A stretch of 50,845 bases of DNA from Candidatus Aminicenantota bacterium (GCA_017883305.1 JADGNU010000003.1:1-50845), one strand, 5' to 3'; positions 1 to 8,332 are shown, numbered from the stretch's first letter. Numbers and translations are program-made. The notes: generated by a model from the letters alone, not told the origin.

Positions 1-615
1 GAAACGGGTACGGTCGCGGTGCTCAACCTCTTCGAGCGCGCCGGGGACCGGACCTACGATTCTTCGCCGGTCATCGATGCCGACGGGACGATCCTCGGCA
101 TCACACGCATGGTCCACATCATGGAAGGCCCCGGATTCCACGAACGCGGCTACTACGCGCCCGGCGACCGGGAGAGATTCGTCTTTTCCACGGCGGCCGG
201 CCGGATCGGTGTGGCCATCTGCTACGATCGTCATTTTCCGGAATATATGAGGGGGCTGCGCCTGGCCGGCGCTGAGCTCGTGGTCGTGCCCCAAGCCGGG
301 ACGGTGGGGGAGTGGACCGAAGGGATCTTCGAAGCCGAGCTCCAGGTGGCGGCTTTCCAGAACGGCTACTATGCCGCCCTCGTCAACCGGGTCGGGCGCG
401 AGGAAGGGCTCGAGTTCGCCGGCGAGTCCTTTGTCGTCGACCCCGACGGCCTGGTCATCGCCCGGGCGCCTGGCGGCCTGGATCGCATTCTCTATGCCGA
501 TTGCGATTTCGCCAGGAACGCGGCCTCGCACGCGGCCCGTCATTTCCTCGGGGACCGCAGGCCATCGGTCTACGGGGCGATGGGCCTCGCGGACTCCGGC
601 AAGGAGGACCGCTAA
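1..615 (+). CDS. carbon-nitrogen hydrolase, C-terminal part (5' end outside window)
   Basis: About 204 residues of a nitrilase-superfamily amidase are visible; the reading frame is open from base 1, so the true start lies upstream. The order of motifs resembles N-carbamoylputrescine amidase and beta-ureidopropionase: a GPGFHERGYYAPGD segment after the lysine site, then the catalytic cysteine in AICYDRHFPE (codon at 220-222). The catalytic lysine of these families lies in an RKxH motif; here the matching residues read RMVH, so methionine (codon 109-111) sits where lysine is expected. The first catalytic glutamate would lie outside the window. Substrate cannot be assigned. The stop codon overlaps the ATG of the next gene by one base, suggesting co-translation. 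Confidence 0.88.
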   Translation, partial: ETGTVAVLNLFERAGDRTYDSSPVIDADGTILGITRMVHIMEGPGFHERGYYAPGDRERFVFSTAAGRIGVAICYDRHFPEYMRGLRLAGAELVVVPQAGTVGEWTEGIFEAELQVAAFQNGYYAALVNRVGREEGLEFAGESFVVDPDGLVIARAPGGLDRILYADCDFARNAASHAARHFLGDRRPSVYGAMGLADSGKEDR

Positions 616-1091
616 TGCCTCGCTGGTACGTCATCAACACGAGGCCGAAGAAGGAGAGCCAGGTCGAGCGGCTCTTTATCGAGGGCGGATTCACGATCTA
701 TTGCCCGAAATACGTCCGGGAAAAGCGGGTCACGTCATTTTTCCCCGGATATGCGTTTCTCCAGTTCGAATTCCCGGACCAGTTCCAGATGGTCAAGTAT
801 ACCCGCGGCGTCAAACGCGTGGTCGGCAACGACGCCGGCCCCACGCCCATCCCGACCGAGATCGTCGAGGGCATCAAGTCCCGGGAGCGGGACGGGCTCA
901 TCGTCTTCGAGAGATACGGCCAGGAGCCGGCGGTCGGGGACGAGATCGAAGTCGTCGAGGGCCCGCTCAAGGGCCTCAAGGGCATCTTCCGCAAAGAGGT
1001 CGGCGACAGCGAGCGGGTGATGATCCTCCTGAACTACGTCTCCTACCAGGGCATGCTGCTCATCGAAAAGGACAAGCTCAAGAAAATCTAG
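615..1091 (+). CDS. NusG-like transcription elongation/antitermination factor
   Basis: The 158-residue protein has the two-domain plan of NusG-family factors. An NGN domain starts with RWYVINTRPKKESQVERLF and contains the FFPGYAFLQF core strand; a KOW domain follows around residues 105-155 (VGDEIEVVEGPLKGLKGIF). NusG proteins bind the RNA polymerase clamp and alter pausing or termination. It is not beside secE, rplK or rpoB, so it is more likely a specialised paralogue (RfaH/LoaP-like class) than the housekeeping NusG; that is inference. AAGGAGG at 601-607 precedes the ATG, which overlaps the upstream stop by one base. Confidence 0.88.
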   Translation: MPRWYVINTRPKKESQVERLFIEGGFTIYCPKYVREKRVTSFFPGYAFLQFEFPDQFQMVKYTRGVKRVVGNDAGPTPIPTEIVEGIKSRERDGLIVFERYGQEPAVGDEIEVVEGPLKGLKGIFRKEVGDSERVMILLNYVSYQGMLLIEKDKLKKI

Positions 1092-1096
1092 GCGGC

Positions 1097-2206
1097 CTAT
1101 TTCCCGGCCTTCAGCGCGTCGAGGAAGGGCTGCTTGAGGCTGTTCGAAGAGAAATAAACCACCCCGTCGGCCCTAAGGGCCTTGCTCGTCCGCATCTGCT
1201 CGATCATCCCCTCGGGCGTGTTCTGGTTGTGCGACGTGCCGATGCCGATCCCCGGACAGACGAGCGTCTTCCCTTTGCCGAAGCCGACCGCTTCGCGCGT
1301 GAGCTTCTCGTAGAGCTTGCCATCGTTCGTGTAGATCATCGGATTGAGCATGTCGACGAGCCCTTCGCGGCCCCACTCGGCCCAATCCTGGCCGATCATG
1401 ACCCTGGCGTTCACGGCATCCGGGAAGACAGCGGCGCTGATCTTGACCTTGCGGCCCGTCGTCTTGAGCGCGTCCCTGAGCTCCCGGATGAAGACGGTCA
1501 CCCGGTCCGTGTTCCAGCGGAGCCACACGTTCCAGGCCGGGTTGCCCGTGTCCCGGGCCTTGACGGCGGCCATGTCGATGCCCGTGTCCGCGTTGAACAG
1601 CTTGAGGGTCTCCGCGTCGAAGCTGAAAAACGGCTCGGTCGGCTCACAGGGGTAGCGGATATAATCGAGGTGGACCCAGCCGACGTCATATTTAAGGACG
1701 ACTTCAAGCATCAGGCTGATCTCATAGGCCCGAGCAGCCGGAAGGGCGGGATTGACGGCGGCGACCATCTCCCGCTTGGGGGACGTGATCAGCCATTCGG
1801 GATGCTCGCGGACCTGGCCGAGGATGGCGGACTCGGGGAAGACGCAGAACCAGGGGTGGACCTCCATCTTTCTTTTTTTCGCCTCGGCGAGGAAGGTCCC
1901 GAAGAAGTCCCAATTGTAGGCCGCGTCGCGAACGCCGATCTCGCTCGCGTAGTAGACGTGTCCCGAGGTGTTTTTCACCAGCATGATCAGCGTATTGATG
2001 CCCGCCTTGGCATATTCATCAAGGGTCGTCCGCATCTTTTCGACGGCCGCGTCCTTATCGGGGCCGAAGAAGCCGGGATGCATCCAGACGCCTCGCACGG
2101 GCATCGCCAGTGACGATTCGGCCGCGCCGCCCGAGAAGGCGGGTGCGACGGCCAGAACGAGGGTCGCGAAAAAGAAGGACAGGACGGCGAGGGCTCGGGA
2201 TCTCAT
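1097..2206 (-). CDS. exported GHL10-type glycoside hydrolase-like protein
   Basis: This 369-residue protein begins with an N-terminal signal sequence (MRSRALAVLSFFFATLVLAV, then a short Ala/Gly-rich stretch). The rest is a TIM-barrel-like domain with GVWMHPGFFG near the start, EVHPWFCVFPES, GWVHLDYIRYP, KISAAVFPDA and DMLNPMIYTND. These segments resemble the GHL10 (DUF187) family of putative glycosidases. HLDYIRYP is the typical barrel-strand signature. Substrate is unknown. The start is set by AAGGAGG about six bases upstream and by the signal peptide; an earlier in-frame ATG would add a non-signal extension. It is convergent with the NusG-like gene and has its own promoter at 2261-2290. Confidence 0.82.
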   Translation of the reverse strand: MRSRALAVLSFFFATLVLAVAPAFSGGAAESSLAMPVRGVWMHPGFFGPDKDAAVEKMRTTLDEYAKAGINTLIMLVKNTSGHVYYASEIGVRDAAYNWDFFGTFLAEAKKRKMEVHPWFCVFPESAILGQVREHPEWLITSPKREMVAAVNPALPAARAYEISLMLEVVLKYDVGWVHLDYIRYPCEPTEPFFSFDAETLKLFNADTGIDMAAVKARDTGNPAWNVWLRWNTDRVTVFIRELRDALKTTGRKVKISAAVFPDAVNARVMIGQDWAEWGREGLVDMLNPMIYTNDGKLYEKLTREAVGFGKGKTLVCPGIGIGTSHNQNTPEGMIEQMRTSKALRADGVVYFSSNSLKQPFLDALKAGK

Positions 2207-2260
2207 CGAGGGCCTCCTTGGCGCGATTTTCCGGGTGGACCCGGGGAGACGGTCAGCTCT

Positions 2261-2290
2261 GATATAGCAAATGAATGCCGGTCGAGTCAA
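2261..2290 (-). promoter_or_regulatory. sigma70-like promoter of the GHL10 gene
   Basis: On the minus strand TTGACT (2290-2285) is separated by 18 bp from TATATC (2266-2261). This leaves roughly a 50-base leader that contains a CCGGGT-GG-ACCCGG inverted repeat (2231-2244) and the AAGGAGG ribosome site. Assigned by match to the consensus only. Confidence 0.5.
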
Positions 2291-2312
2291 AGCCGTGAGG
2301 GGACCGAGGTCC

Positions 2313-3881
2313 TCAGCGGCGCGCCTTGCCGTGGCCGCCGCCGCCCGGCGTCTCGATCCTGAGACGATCGCCGGGCCCGAGCTTGACGTTGGCCTTCGAG
2401 CCGACGACCTTTGTCCGGCCCTGAGAAATGATCGTGTTCCGGCCCTTCGCTCCCGGGCCGCCGCCTTGCTGGCCATAAGGGGCGAAACGCCGTCTCTCGG
2501 AGATGACCGTCAAGTCGACCGGCACCCGGAACTCGTACTCGCGGACGATGCCCTCGCCGCCCCGCCGGGCCCCGCGGCCGCCCGATCCTTTTCTCAGACG
2601 GTAGGACCGGATCTTGAGCGGCAGGTTGTTCTCGAGGGCTTCGACCGGGGTGTTGAGCGAGTTGGTCATGTGGGTGTGGACGCCGTCGAGTCCCGCGGCG
2701 TCCGCGCCCGCGCCCATGCCGCCGCCGATCGTCTCGTAATAGGCGAAATGCCTTTTCTTTTCGGGGTCGTAGCCGCCGAAGGCGATGTTGTTCATCGTCC
2801 CCTGGCTGGCGGCGGGAATGCGGCCGGGGAGGGCCTTGGCCAGGGCGCCCAGCAGAACGTCGACGATGCGCTGGGAGGTCTCGACGTTGCCTCCGGCGCA
2901 GGCGGCCGGGAATTCGGCGTTGACGATGGACCCCTTGGGCGCGCGGATCTCGAGCGGCCGCATCAGGCCGGTATTGAAGGGGATGTCCTCCTCGACGAGA
3001 GAGTGGAAGACGTAGAGCACGGCCGAGCACGTGACGGCGAAATTGGCGTTAACCCCGCCCGACGTCTGCGGCGCGGAGCCGGCGAAGTCGACGACCGCCC
3101 GATCGCCCCGGACCGTGATCCGGACCGCGATCCGGATCGGGCGGTCCGAGATGCCGTCATCGTCGAGCTGGTCGGCGAACGCATATTCGCCGTCGGGGAC
3201 CTCGCGGAGCGTCTGGCGCAAGAACTTTTCCGAATAGTCCTGGATGAGGCCGGCGTAGAGGCGGACTTTTCCGGCGCCGAAGCGGCCGACCGCCTCCTCG
3301 AGCCTGGCCCGGCCGATCTCGTTGGCCGCGACCTGGGCCAGGAGGTCGCCGCGTCGCTCGTCCGGCGTCCTGACATTGGCCAGAAGGAGGTCAAAGACGT
3401 CCTGGTTCAGCCGGCCGCGCGAATAGAGCTTAAGAGGCGGGATGATCAGGCCTTCCTGGAAGAGCTCGGTCGCCAGAGGCATGGATCCCGGGGTCATGCC
3501 GCCGACATCGGAATGATGGGCCCGGTTGGCCACGAAAAAGGCCAGCCGGCCGCCAAGGAAGATGGGCGAGATGCAGGTGATGTCGGGCAGGTGAGTCCCG
3601 CCCCGATAAGGGTCGTTGAGGATGACCAGGTCGCCCTTTTCGAAGGTGACGGAGTCGAGCGCGGCCCGGACGGAGAGGGGCATGGCCCCCAGGTGGACGG
3701 GGATGTGCGAGCCCTGGGCCAATGTCCCGCCGTCCCGGTTGAAGAGGGCGCAGGAAAAGTCCTTGCGCTCCTTGATGTTGGGCGAAAGGGCGGTCCGGCC
3801 GAGGACGGCGGCCATCTCCTCGGAAATGGCCACGAAGACGTTCTTGAAGAGCTCGAGCTCGATCGGGTCGACCCTCTTCAT
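2313..3881 (-). CDS. hyuB: hydantoinase B / oxoprolinase family subunit
   Basis: A 522-residue HyuB-family protein, starting MKRVDPIELELFKNVFVAISEEMAAVLGRTA, a typical HyuB N-terminus. It also has the family segments ILNDPYRGGTHLPDI and ADFAG-like VVDFAGSAPQTSGGVNAN, and ends in a Gly-rich GDRLRIETPGGGGHG tail. HyuA and HyuB together form ATP-dependent cyclic amidases (N-methylhydantoinase, 5-oxoprolinase) or related acetone/acetophenone carboxylases; the sequence alone does not choose between these. Its ATG overlaps the stop of hyuA by four bases (ATGA), so the two are translationally coupled. Length is normal and no defect is seen. Confidence 0.93.
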   Translation of the reverse strand: MKRVDPIELELFKNVFVAISEEMAAVLGRTALSPNIKERKDFSCALFNRDGGTLAQGSHIPVHLGAMPLSVRAALDSVTFEKGDLVILNDPYRGGTHLPDITCISPIFLGGRLAFFVANRAHHSDVGGMTPGSMPLATELFQEGLIIPPLKLYSRGRLNQDVFDLLLANVRTPDERRGDLLAQVAANEIGRARLEEAVGRFGAGKVRLYAGLIQDYSEKFLRQTLREVPDGEYAFADQLDDDGISDRPIRIAVRITVRGDRAVVDFAGSAPQTSGGVNANFAVTCSAVLYVFHSLVEEDIPFNTGLMRPLEIRAPKGSIVNAEFPAACAGGNVETSQRIVDVLLGALAKALPGRIPAASQGTMNNIAFGGYDPEKKRHFAYYETIGGGMGAGADAAGLDGVHTHMTNSLNTPVEALENNLPLKIRSYRLRKGSGGRGARRGGEGIVREYEFRVPVDLTVISERRRFAPYGQQGGGPGAKGRNTIISQGRTKVVGSKANVKLGPGDRLRIETPGGGGHGKARR

Positions 3882-5896
3882 TGAGAGCCCGCCTTGCGGA
3901 TAACGAGATTGAGATAGGGGTCGACGGCGGCTCTGTAGCCAGGAGGCAGGAAGGCCGTCGATTCCGGGTCGATGATGAGGGCCGGCCCCGGGAGGACATT
4001 GCCTGGCCTAAGCTTTGACCTGTCGTAGACCGACCCTTCGCGGACGGCCCGACCGGAGTGGATCGCCTGTGTCTTGACGAGCGCCTGGGGGTCCAACGAT
4101 GCGGCCCTCGGCTCGCGCCTGAGAGGGATCTTCGGGGTCATAGCCACGGCCTTGATCCGGAGATTGACGATCTCGACCGGCCGGCGGTCGTGCCGGTAAG
4201 AATAGAAGCGCTTGTGGAGCCGGTGGAAGCTTTCGAGGAAGGCCTGCCCGAGAGTCCGTGCTTTCCGGTATGGGACATCGATCTCGTAGGACTGCCCGGC
4301 GTAGCGGCAATCGAGCGAACGTTCGAGAACGATATCTGATGCCAGGCCGTCTTCGGCCATGTCCCGGCGCGCTTTCTCTTCGAGCTTCCGGAATTCGGAT
4401 TCGAGCTGGAATAAGCCGATCTGGGCGTCCGTTCTCATGAGGGACTTGGCGTAATCCTTGACCGGGTCCGACACGAGCAGGCCGAAGGCCGAAAGCACTC
4501 CCGCGTTGCGCGGCACGAGAACCGTGGGCATGCCCAGATGGGCGGCCATCTCGATCGCGTGCATGCCGCCCGCCCCTCCGAAGGAGAAGAGCGCGAAAGC
4601 GCGGGGATCGATGCCGCGCTCGACGGATATGACGCGGATGGCTTTCTCCATGTTGGCGTTGGCGATGGCCACGATGCCGAGGGCCGTCTCGATCGCCGAT
4701 TTCCCGATCGCCCGGCCCAGCCGGGATACGGCATCAAGGCTGCGTTCAGGGAAGATCCTCATTTTGCCGCCCAGGAAGAAACCCGGGTCCAGGCGGCCGA
4801 GGCAGAGGTTGGCGTCGGTCACGGTCGGAAGCTCGCCTTTGCCGTAGCAGGCCGGCCCGGGATCGGCGCCCGCGCTCTGAGGTCCGACCCGAAGCGAGCC
4901 GCCGCGATCGGTATAGGCGATGGAGCCGCCGCCCGCTCCGACCGAGTGGATGTCGATGATGGGCAGCCGAATAGGGAAGTCGCCGACCCGGCTCTCGTGC
5001 GTCCGCCGAATGCCCCCTTCGATGAGGGACACGTCGGTCGAAGTGCCGCCCATGTCGAAGCTGACCACGTTGGGGAAACCGGCCGCCTTGGCTAGGATGC
5101 GAGCCCCGACGACTCCTCCGGCCGGTCCCGAAAGGGCCGTTCGGATGGGCTCAACCCGCGCCCGGAGCGGAGAGATGTAGCCTTCGTTCGATTGCATGAT
5201 GCGCAGGTCGGCCCGGCCGAGGCGGCGGTCAAGCTCGCCGAGATAACGGTCCATAACCGGCATGAGATAAGCGTTGACGGCCGTCGTCGAAGTCCGCTCG
5301 AACTCTCGATGCTCGGGCAGGAGACGGCTCGAGATGGTGAAAAGGAGGCCCGACCGCTCGAGCTCCCGCGCCACGATCTCCTCGTTCTTGGGATTGGCAT
5401 AGGAATGGAGGAGACAAACGGCAACCGCCTCGGCCCCCGTCTTTTTTATCTTCTGGACGATCCGGCGGACCTCGGCCCGGCTGACCGGCTGCTCCACGCG
5501 CCCGGAGGCGAGGGTCCTTTCCTTCAGCCCAAATCTGAGAGCGGCCGGGATAAGTTCGAACCGGCTTTCGGGTTGAAGGGCATAAAGATTCCGACGGGTC
5601 TGCCGGCCGATGGCCAGGACGTCCTCGAATCCCGCTGTCGTGATCAGGGCGATGTGGCCGCCTTTGCGCTGGAGGAGGGCATTGGTGGCCACGGTCGTGC
5701 CGTGGACGATGAATGCGGCGGGGGAGTCCTTCAGGATATCGCGGACGCCTTCGAAGATCGCCAGCGACGGGTCCTGCGGGGTCGAGAGGACTTTCCGATT
5801 GGAGAGCCGGCCGTTCCGCCAGATGACAAAGTCCGTGAACGTTCCGCCGGTATCCACCCCGATGCGGATTGAGCCGGAATCCTTTTGGCGTCCCAT
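3878..5896 (-). CDS. hyuA: hydantoinase A / oxoprolinase family subunit
   Basis: A 672-residue HyuA-family protein with the actin-like ATPase fold. The N-terminal phosphate-binding segment GVDTGGTFTDFVIW is at residues 13-26, then STPQDPSLAIFEGV, HGTTVATNALLQRKGG and, in the middle, VSFDMGGTSTDVSLIEGG (second phosphate loop) and GAGGGSIA. A C-terminal beta-rich part includes GPALIIDPESTAFLPPG. It is the ATP-using partner of HyuB in hydrolysing cyclic amides such as N-methylhydantoin or 5-oxoproline, or in an ATP-dependent carboxylase. It is the first gene of a two-gene operon with a promoter whose -10 box lies only 12 bases before the ATG. Confidence 0.93.
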   Translation of the reverse strand: MGRQKDSGSIRIGVDTGGTFTDFVIWRNGRLSNRKVLSTPQDPSLAIFEGVRDILKDSPAAFIVHGTTVATNALLQRKGGHIALITTAGFEDVLAIGRQTRRNLYALQPESRFELIPAALRFGLKERTLASGRVEQPVSRAEVRRIVQKIKKTGAEAVAVCLLHSYANPKNEEIVARELERSGLLFTISSRLLPEHREFERTSTTAVNAYLMPVMDRYLGELDRRLGRADLRIMQSNEGYISPLRARVEPIRTALSGPAGGVVGARILAKAAGFPNVVSFDMGGTSTDVSLIEGGIRRTHESRVGDFPIRLPIIDIHSVGAGGGSIAYTDRGGSLRVGPQSAGADPGPACYGKGELPTVTDANLCLGRLDPGFFLGGKMRIFPERSLDAVSRLGRAIGKSAIETALGIVAIANANMEKAIRVISVERGIDPRAFALFSFGGAGGMHAIEMAAHLGMPTVLVPRNAGVLSAFGLLVSDPVKDYAKSLMRTDAQIGLFQLESEFRKLEEKARRDMAEDGLASDIVLERSLDCRYAGQSYEIDVPYRKARTLGQAFLESFHRLHKRFYSYRHDRRPVEIVNLRIKAVAMTPKIPLRREPRAASLDPQALVKTQAIHSGRAVREGSVYDRSKLRPGNVLPGPALIIDPESTAFLPPGYRAAVDPYLNLVIRKAGSQ

Positions 5897-5908
5897 GGTC
5901 GAGGAGGT

Positions 5909-5938
5909 ATTAGACCGTTAACACGGGAGCCAAGTCAA
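5909..5938 (-). promoter_or_regulatory. sigma70-like promoter of hyuAB, near-leaderless
   Basis: Minus strand: TTGACT (5938-5933), 18-bp spacer, TCTAAT (5914-5909). The ATG of hyuA at 5896 would be about six bases after the expected transcription start, and no Shine-Dalgarno sequence fits between them. Confidence 0.55.
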
Positions 5939-5967
5939 GCTGGCGAAGTCCGGGAAGCAAGGGCCTC

Positions 5968-6186
5968 TTAGTGACAGGTGCTGCAGGACTTGCTCGAGCA
6001 GCTGCGGCAGCTCGAAGAGGAGGCTTTGATGCGGCTGGAGCCGCCGCCGATGCCGAAACACGAGATCATCTTCTGGACGTCGCCCGACCCGCACTCGGCG
6101 CAGACAACGTCCCTTTCTTTGCCTGAGGTCACGAGGCTTTCGAACCTCTTGCCGCACTTCTTGCACGCGTATTCATAGAGGGGCAT
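5968..6186 (-). CDS. FmdB-family zinc-ribbon protein
   Basis: A 72-residue protein starting MPLYEYACKKCGKRFE, the hallmark of the FmdB/CxxC_CXXC_SSSS family. Two CxxC pairs (CKKC and CAEC) would bind one zinc. The tail is rich in Ser and Cys (SSSSCRSCSSKSCSTCH) and may hold a second metal or be redox-active. FmdB was named as a putative regulator of formamidase genes, but the molecular role of most family members is unknown. It follows ridA on the same strand with a 35-base gap but has its own TAAAAT box just before the ATG. Confidence 0.9.
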   Translation of the reverse strand: MPLYEYACKKCGKRFESLVTSGKERDVVCAECGSGDVQKMISCFGIGGGSSRIKASSSSCRSCSSKSCSTCH

Positions 6187-6195
6187 AACAGACCC

Positions 6196-6224
6196 ATTTT
6201 ACAGGAACCGGACCTAAGCGTCTA
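6196..6224 (-). promoter_or_regulatory. promoter of the fmdB-like gene, leaderless spacing
   Basis: Minus strand: TAGACG (6224-6219), 17-bp spacer, TAAAAT (6201-6196). The ATG at 6186 begins about three bases after the predicted start of transcription, and there is no ribosome-binding site between. Confidence 0.45.
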
Positions 6225-6689
6225 TTTGACGAGCGCGATCGCCTCGATCTCCACCTTGACGTCTCGCGGCAGCCGGGCCACCTGGACCGCGGCGCGGGCA
6301 GGGTTCGGGACCTTGAAGAACTCGGCGTAGACCGCGTTCATCTTGGCGAAATCGTTCATGTCGTTCAGGAAGACGGTCGTCTTGACGACGTCGTCGTAAG
6401 ACGAGCCGGCCGCCTCGAGGACGGCCCCGACGTTCTTGAGGACCTGGCGGGTCTGGTCCTCGATCGTGCCCGTGTTCAGATTGCCTGTGGCCGGGTCGAT
6501 GGGGATCTGACCCGAGCAGAAAACGAAGCCGTTGGCGATGATGCCTTGGGAATAGGGGCCGATAGCCTTCGGCGCCTTGTCGGTCTGGACCTGTTTCTTC
6601 ATAATCTTGCTCCTTCCGATGCCGGCGAAGGCCCCCGACGCGAACGCGCCGGCGAGCCCCAGTGCGGCAAGAAATCTTCGTCTGTTCAC
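6222..6689 (-). CDS. RidA/YjgF-family protein with Tat-like N-terminus (alternative cytosolic start at 6602)
   Basis: The core (from [21 protein letters not shown]) is a RidA-type enamine/imine deaminase. It has GPYSQ, the [13 protein letters not shown] segment, [23 protein letters not shown] and the substrate-binding arginine in [13 protein letters not shown]. RidA hydrolyses reactive 2-aminoacrylate-type intermediates. Upstream in frame is a GTG start (6689-6687) with TTGGAG eight bases before it, encoding [21 protein letters not shown], which looks like a twin-arginine signal. A second start, ATG at 6602-6600, has an excellent AAGGAG seven bases upstream and gives a standard 126-residue cytosolic RidA. 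Either start, or both, may be used; the long form is annotated here. Confidence 0.9.
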   Translation of the reverse strand: MNRRRFLAALGLAGAFASGAFAGIGRSKIMKKQVQTDKAPKAIGPYSQGIIANGFVFCSGQIPIDPATGNLNTGTIEDQTRQVLKNVGAVLEAAGSSYDDVVKTTVFLNDMNDFAKMNAVYAEFFKVPNPARAAVQVARLPRDVKVEIEAIALVK

Positions 6690-6729
6690 GTTCGCTGCTC
6701 CAACAATAAGATGAGGATGCTCCTGTTTC

Positions 6730-6780
6730 CGGGGGACACGCACAAAGAATACATGTCCCCGAAAAGCAGAAACGTCCCCA
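6730..6780. repeat. REP-like palindromic fragment
   Basis: In the gap between pepD and ridA, GGGGACA (6732-6738) and TGTCCCC (6754-6760) form an inverted repeat around a 15-base loop. GTCCCCATTTCC follows at 6774-6785. The same words (GGGACA, ATGTCCC, CCCATTTCC) make up the much larger palindrome at 47939-48038, so the two loci look like members of one dispersed repeat family, this one being shorter or decayed. Confidence 0.5.
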
Positions 6781-6785
6781 TTTCC

Positions 6786-8240
6786 TCAGGCTGATAGGCC
6801 GTCGATGACCGCCGTCAGGAACTTCCAGAACTTGTCGACCGACCCGATGTGGACGTGCTCTTCGGGCGAGTGCGGATTCTTCATGGTTGGCCCGAACGAG
6901 ATCATATCCATGCCGGGGAACTTCTCGCCGATGATGCCGCACTCGAGGCCGGCGTGGATGGCCACGACCTCGGCTTCCTTGCCGAAGGTCTTGACGTAGA
7001 GCTCTTTCAGCTTCTTGAGGAGAGGGGAGTCGAGGTTGGGCATCCAGCCGGGGTAGCCGTTGTCGAACTCGGCCTTCGCGCCGGCCAGGGCGCAAACGGA
7101 CTTGATGACATCGCGGGTGGCCTCGAGGGCCGAGGCGACCGAGCTCCGCGTGCTGCAAAGGACGGTGAACTCCTTCTTGCCGGTCTTAACGATGGCCAGG
7201 TTGGTCGAAGTCTCGACCAGGCCGGCGATCTCGGGGTGCATGGCGATGACGCCGTGCGGGATGGTCATGAGGAAATCGATCAGCGTGTGCTGGCAGTCCT
7301 GGGTCAGGGCGAAATCCTTGCCGGCCGCCGCTCCCATGGTGAAGGCCACGCCGGGCTCAACAGCTTTGTACTCGATCTTGATCTTATCGAACGCCTTCGT
7401 GATCGCCGTGGTCAGCGACCGGACCTGGACGGGCGGGCAAGCCAGCACAGCGACGGCCTCTCGGGGAATGGCGTTATGTTTGCTGCCGCCCTCGATGCTG
7501 ACGACCTCGAACTTGGCTGTCGCCTGCGCCTGATCGAGTGCGCGGGCCAGGAGCTTGATGGCGTTGCCGCGGCCCTGGTTGATGTCGATACCGGAATGGC
7601 CACCGCGGAGACCGTGGACGTGGAGCTTGGTGAGGTTCTTCGAGGCCGCCTTTTTCCGTGCGAGCGGCAGGACCAGGGTCGAATCGGCCCCGCCGGCGCA
7701 GCCGATGGTGAAGATGCCCTCGTCCTCGCTGTCAAGGTTGAGCAGCATCTTGCCCTTAAGGAAGCCCTTCTGGATCTTGTTGGCCCCGGTCAGACCGGTC
7801 TCTTCGTCGACCGTGAAAAGGAACTCGAGAGGGCCGTGGACAAGGGTCTTGTCCTCCATGACGGCCAAGGCCGAAGCCAGGCCGATGCCGTTGTCGGCCC
7901 CGAGCGTCGTGCCCTGGGCATAGACCCAGTCGCCCTTGATCTCGGGCTGGATCGGGTCCTTGCAGAAATCATGGACCTTATCGGAGTTCTTCTCGCAGAC
8001 CATGTCCAGATGGCCCTGAAGAATGGCGCCGACGGCCTCTTGGCGTCCGGCGGTAGCCGGCTTGCTGACGAGGACGTTGCCGACCTTGTCGCGCTTGCCG
8101 GGGAGGCCGAGCGAAGCGGCCACCGAAAGGACATAGTCCCCAAGGGCCTTTTCGCTGCCCGAGCAGTGGGGAATGGTCAGGATCTTGGCGAAATGCTTCC
8201 AGAGAAGCCGGGGATTGAGCTCGTTGAGAGACGAAGCCAT
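6786..8240 (-). CDS. pepD: aminoacyl-histidine dipeptidase (M20C)
   Basis: A 484-residue M20C metallopeptidase of the PepD/carnosinase type, a cytoplasmic enzyme that cleaves Xaa-His and other dipeptides. The metal and catalytic motifs are all present: HLDMVCEKN (zinc His and catalytic Asp), LGADNGIGLA (bridging Asp), TVDEETGLTGA (catalytic Glu and zinc Glu), and a C-terminal HAGLECG. The lid/dimerisation domain includes the typical LRGGHSGIDINQGRGNAIK. The start MASSLNEL is chosen because AAAGGAG lies six bases upstream; an in-frame ATG 15 codons earlier has no such site. Divergent from znuA. Confidence 0.93.
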   Translation of the reverse strand: MASSLNELNPRLLWKHFAKILTIPHCSGSEKALGDYVLSVAASLGLPGKRDKVGNVLVSKPATAGRQEAVGAILQGHLDMVCEKNSDKVHDFCKDPIQPEIKGDWVYAQGTTLGADNGIGLASALAVMEDKTLVHGPLEFLFTVDEETGLTGANKIQKGFLKGKMLLNLDSEDEGIFTIGCAGGADSTLVLPLARKKAASKNLTKLHVHGLRGGHSGIDINQGRGNAIKLLARALDQAQATAKFEVVSIEGGSKHNAIPREAVAVLACPPVQVRSLTTAITKAFDKIKIEYKAVEPGVAFTMGAAAGKDFALTQDCQHTLIDFLMTIPHGVIAMHPEIAGLVETSTNLAIVKTGKKEFTVLCSTRSSVASALEATRDVIKSVCALAGAKAEFDNGYPGWMPNLDSPLLKKLKELYVKTFGKEAEVVAIHAGLECGIIGEKFPGMDMISFGPTMKNPHSPEEHVHIGSVDKFWKFLTAVIDGLSA

Positions 8241-8319
8241 GTTGTTCTCCTTTGGGATGGGTTGCCGAGACCCGCATGATGCCACAAATTACCGATGGAT
8301 TCAAGCCGTCCTCCAGGGG

Positions 8320-8325
8320 TATAAT
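8320..8325 (+). promoter_or_regulatory. -10 box of the znuACB operon, leaderless spacing
   Basis: A perfect TATAAT ends seven bases before the znuA ATG (8333), so transcription would start at or next to the start codon. The -35 region is poor, with no TTGACA-like hexamer at 16-18 bp, and no Zur-like palindrome was recognised. Confidence 0.4.
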
Positions 8326-8332
8326 CGAGGCG

